A program made the position numbers and the translations under genes. Positions 63,244-64,000 of a stretch of 64,000 nucleotides of DNA are shown in pieces. The stretch is from Serpens sp035497915 (GTDB taxonomy: Bacteria > Pseudomonadota > Gammaproteobacteria > Pseudomonadales > Pseudomonadaceae): assembly GCF_035497915.1 (NCBI RefSeq), contig NZ_DATJCS010000030.1, forward strand, positions 1 to 64,000. The letters are read 5' to 3'. The notes beneath the pieces are model-generated. The model worked only from the letters and a program-made list of their open reading frames with translations, did no database searches and was not told the origin of the DNA. Numbering within the stretch: position 1 is the first letter of the stretch; each line of letters starts with the position of its first letter.

Positions 63244-64000
63244 TGTGGGCTCGCTTGGCTGACGGGAGCGATGTGAGGCAGGCCGATGCCCAGGTAGTGC
63301 AGGCCGGCGCCGGCCACCTGGGCCGGGTTGTAGAGGTTGCGGCCATCGATGACCACCCGTGCGCGCAACTGGCTGGCGAGCCAGTCGAAATCCACCACGC
63401 GGAAGGCCTTCCATTCGGTGCAGATCACCAGGGCGTCGGCGTCCAGCAGGGTGTCGTCGCGGGTCGGGCAGAGCACCAGGTCGCTGCGATGGCCATACAG
63501 GCGCCGGCATTCGGCCATGGCTTCCGGGTCGTAGGCGCGCACCGTGGCGCCTTCGCGCCACAGCGCTTCCATCAGGTAGCGGCTGGGCGCCTCGCGCATG
63601 TCGTCGGTGTTCGGCTTGAAGGCCAGGCCCCAGAGCGCGATGGCCTTGCCGGCCAGGCCTTCCGGAAACTGCTGGCGCAGCTTGGCCAGCAGGATGTGCC
63701 GCTGGCTGTCATTGATGTCGCTGACGGTCTGCAGCAGACGCAGCGGCATGCCGCTGCGCTCGGCGGTGTGCAGCAGGGCGCGGATGTCCTTCGGAAAGCA
63801 GGAACCGCCGAAGCCGCAACCGGGGTAGATGAAGTGGTAACCGATGCGCGGATCGGAACCGATGCCCTTGCGCACCGCCTCGATGTCGGCGCCCAGGCGT
63901 TCGGCGAGGTTGGCCAGCTCGTTCATGAAGCTGATGCGCGTGGCCAGCATGGCGTTGGCCGCGTACTTGGTGAGCTCGGCGCTGCGGTTGTCCATCCACA
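63240..64000 (-). CDS. UDP-glucose 6-dehydrogenase, partial (5' end outside the window)
   Basis: About 253 residues of the C-terminal two thirds are present; the start lies beyond 64000. The central helix DNRSAELTKYAANAMLATRI, the active-site Cys in GFGGSCFPKD and the UDP-binding domain (WGLAFKPNTDDMREAPS, then VICTEWKAF) identify the UDPG/GDP-mannose dehydrogenase family. UDP-glucose specificity is favoured by the coupled UDP-glucuronate epimerase gene. First gene of the operon seen here. Confidence 0.9.
   Translation of the reverse strand, partial: WMDNRSAELTKYAANAMLATRISFMNELANLAERLGADIEAVRKGIGSDPRIGYHFIYPGCGFGGSCFPKDIRALLHTAERSGMPLRLLQTVSDINDSQRHILLAKLRQQFPEGLAGKAIALWGLAFKPNTDDMREAPSRYLMEALWREGATVRAYDPEAMAECRRLYGHRSDLVLCPTRDDTLLDADALVICTEWKAFRVVDFDWLASQLRARVVIDGRNLYNPAQVAGAGLHYLGIGLPHIAPVSQASPQ

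Overview
The window is high-GC gammaproteobacterial chromosome, almost certainly Pseudomonas sensu lato. From memory, the order rho-ubiD, yhiI/rbbA/yhhJ, fau-6S RNA-zapA, ygfB-pepP-ubiH-ubiI, ferric-iron binding protein/permease, gcvT-gcvH, GspE-like ATPase, CYTH-CHAD, DUF47-pit, argE-argA, gshA, thioesterase-tex, ompR-envZ, rimK-rimB, hslR follows a long conserved block near the end of the P. aeruginosa map. Short palindromic repeats with a GTAGGAGCGGCTTCAGCCGCGA core, typical of Pseudomonas, sit at several 3' gene junctions. There are no tRNAs, rRNAs, IS elements or CRISPR arrays, and no stretch over about 300 bases lacks a gene or RNA.

Bases 1-31000: rho opens the window and is unusual. 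It carries about 200 residues of disordered N-terminal sequence that is A/P-, then N/Q/G-, then R-rich, ahead of a normal Rho body. ubiD, a 2Fe-2S flavin reductase and a lone FliL-like protein follow. A minus-strand run encodes an RbbA-type dual ABC ATPase with its HlyD partner and permease, a membrane diguanylate cyclase, an EVE protein, 5-formyl-THF cyclo-ligase, 6S RNA, zapA and a zapB-like gene. The plus strand then has ygfB-pepP-ubiH-ubiI, an iron SBP/permease pair with a Fur-like box, and gcvT-gcvH without gcvP. Two divergent L,D-transpeptidases, a lone GspE-like ATPase and a CYTH-CHAD protein follow.

Bases 30400-45300: phosphate uptake (DUF47-Pit), arginine biosynthesis (argE, argA), a chemoreceptor, gshA, a thioesterase, tex (split by an apparent 1-bp deletion), the OmpR/EnvZ (AmgRS-type) pair, RimK/RimB and Hsp15.

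Bases 45300-64000: a compact exopolysaccharide locus, mostly minus strand with many overlapping stop/start codons. In transcription order it encodes UDP-glucose dehydrogenase (cut by the window end), a UDP-glucuronate 4-epimerase-like enzyme, an initiating phosphoglycosyl transferase, a BY-kinase-like ATPase with a broken P-loop, a Wza-type lipoprotein, a Wzz/GumC-type protein, a GT4, a Wzy/ligase-like membrane protein, two GT2s, a polysaccharide deacetylase, a Wzx flippase, a secreted glycosidase-like protein and a GNAT. A plus-strand FemAB/CelD-like gene interrupts the run, followed by another FemAB-like gene and a ChbG/YdjC-like deacetylase. Together these look like a Wzx/Wzy-type pathway for an acidic, acyl-modified exopolysaccharide. 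I do not recognise it as Psl, Pel, alginate or cellulose.
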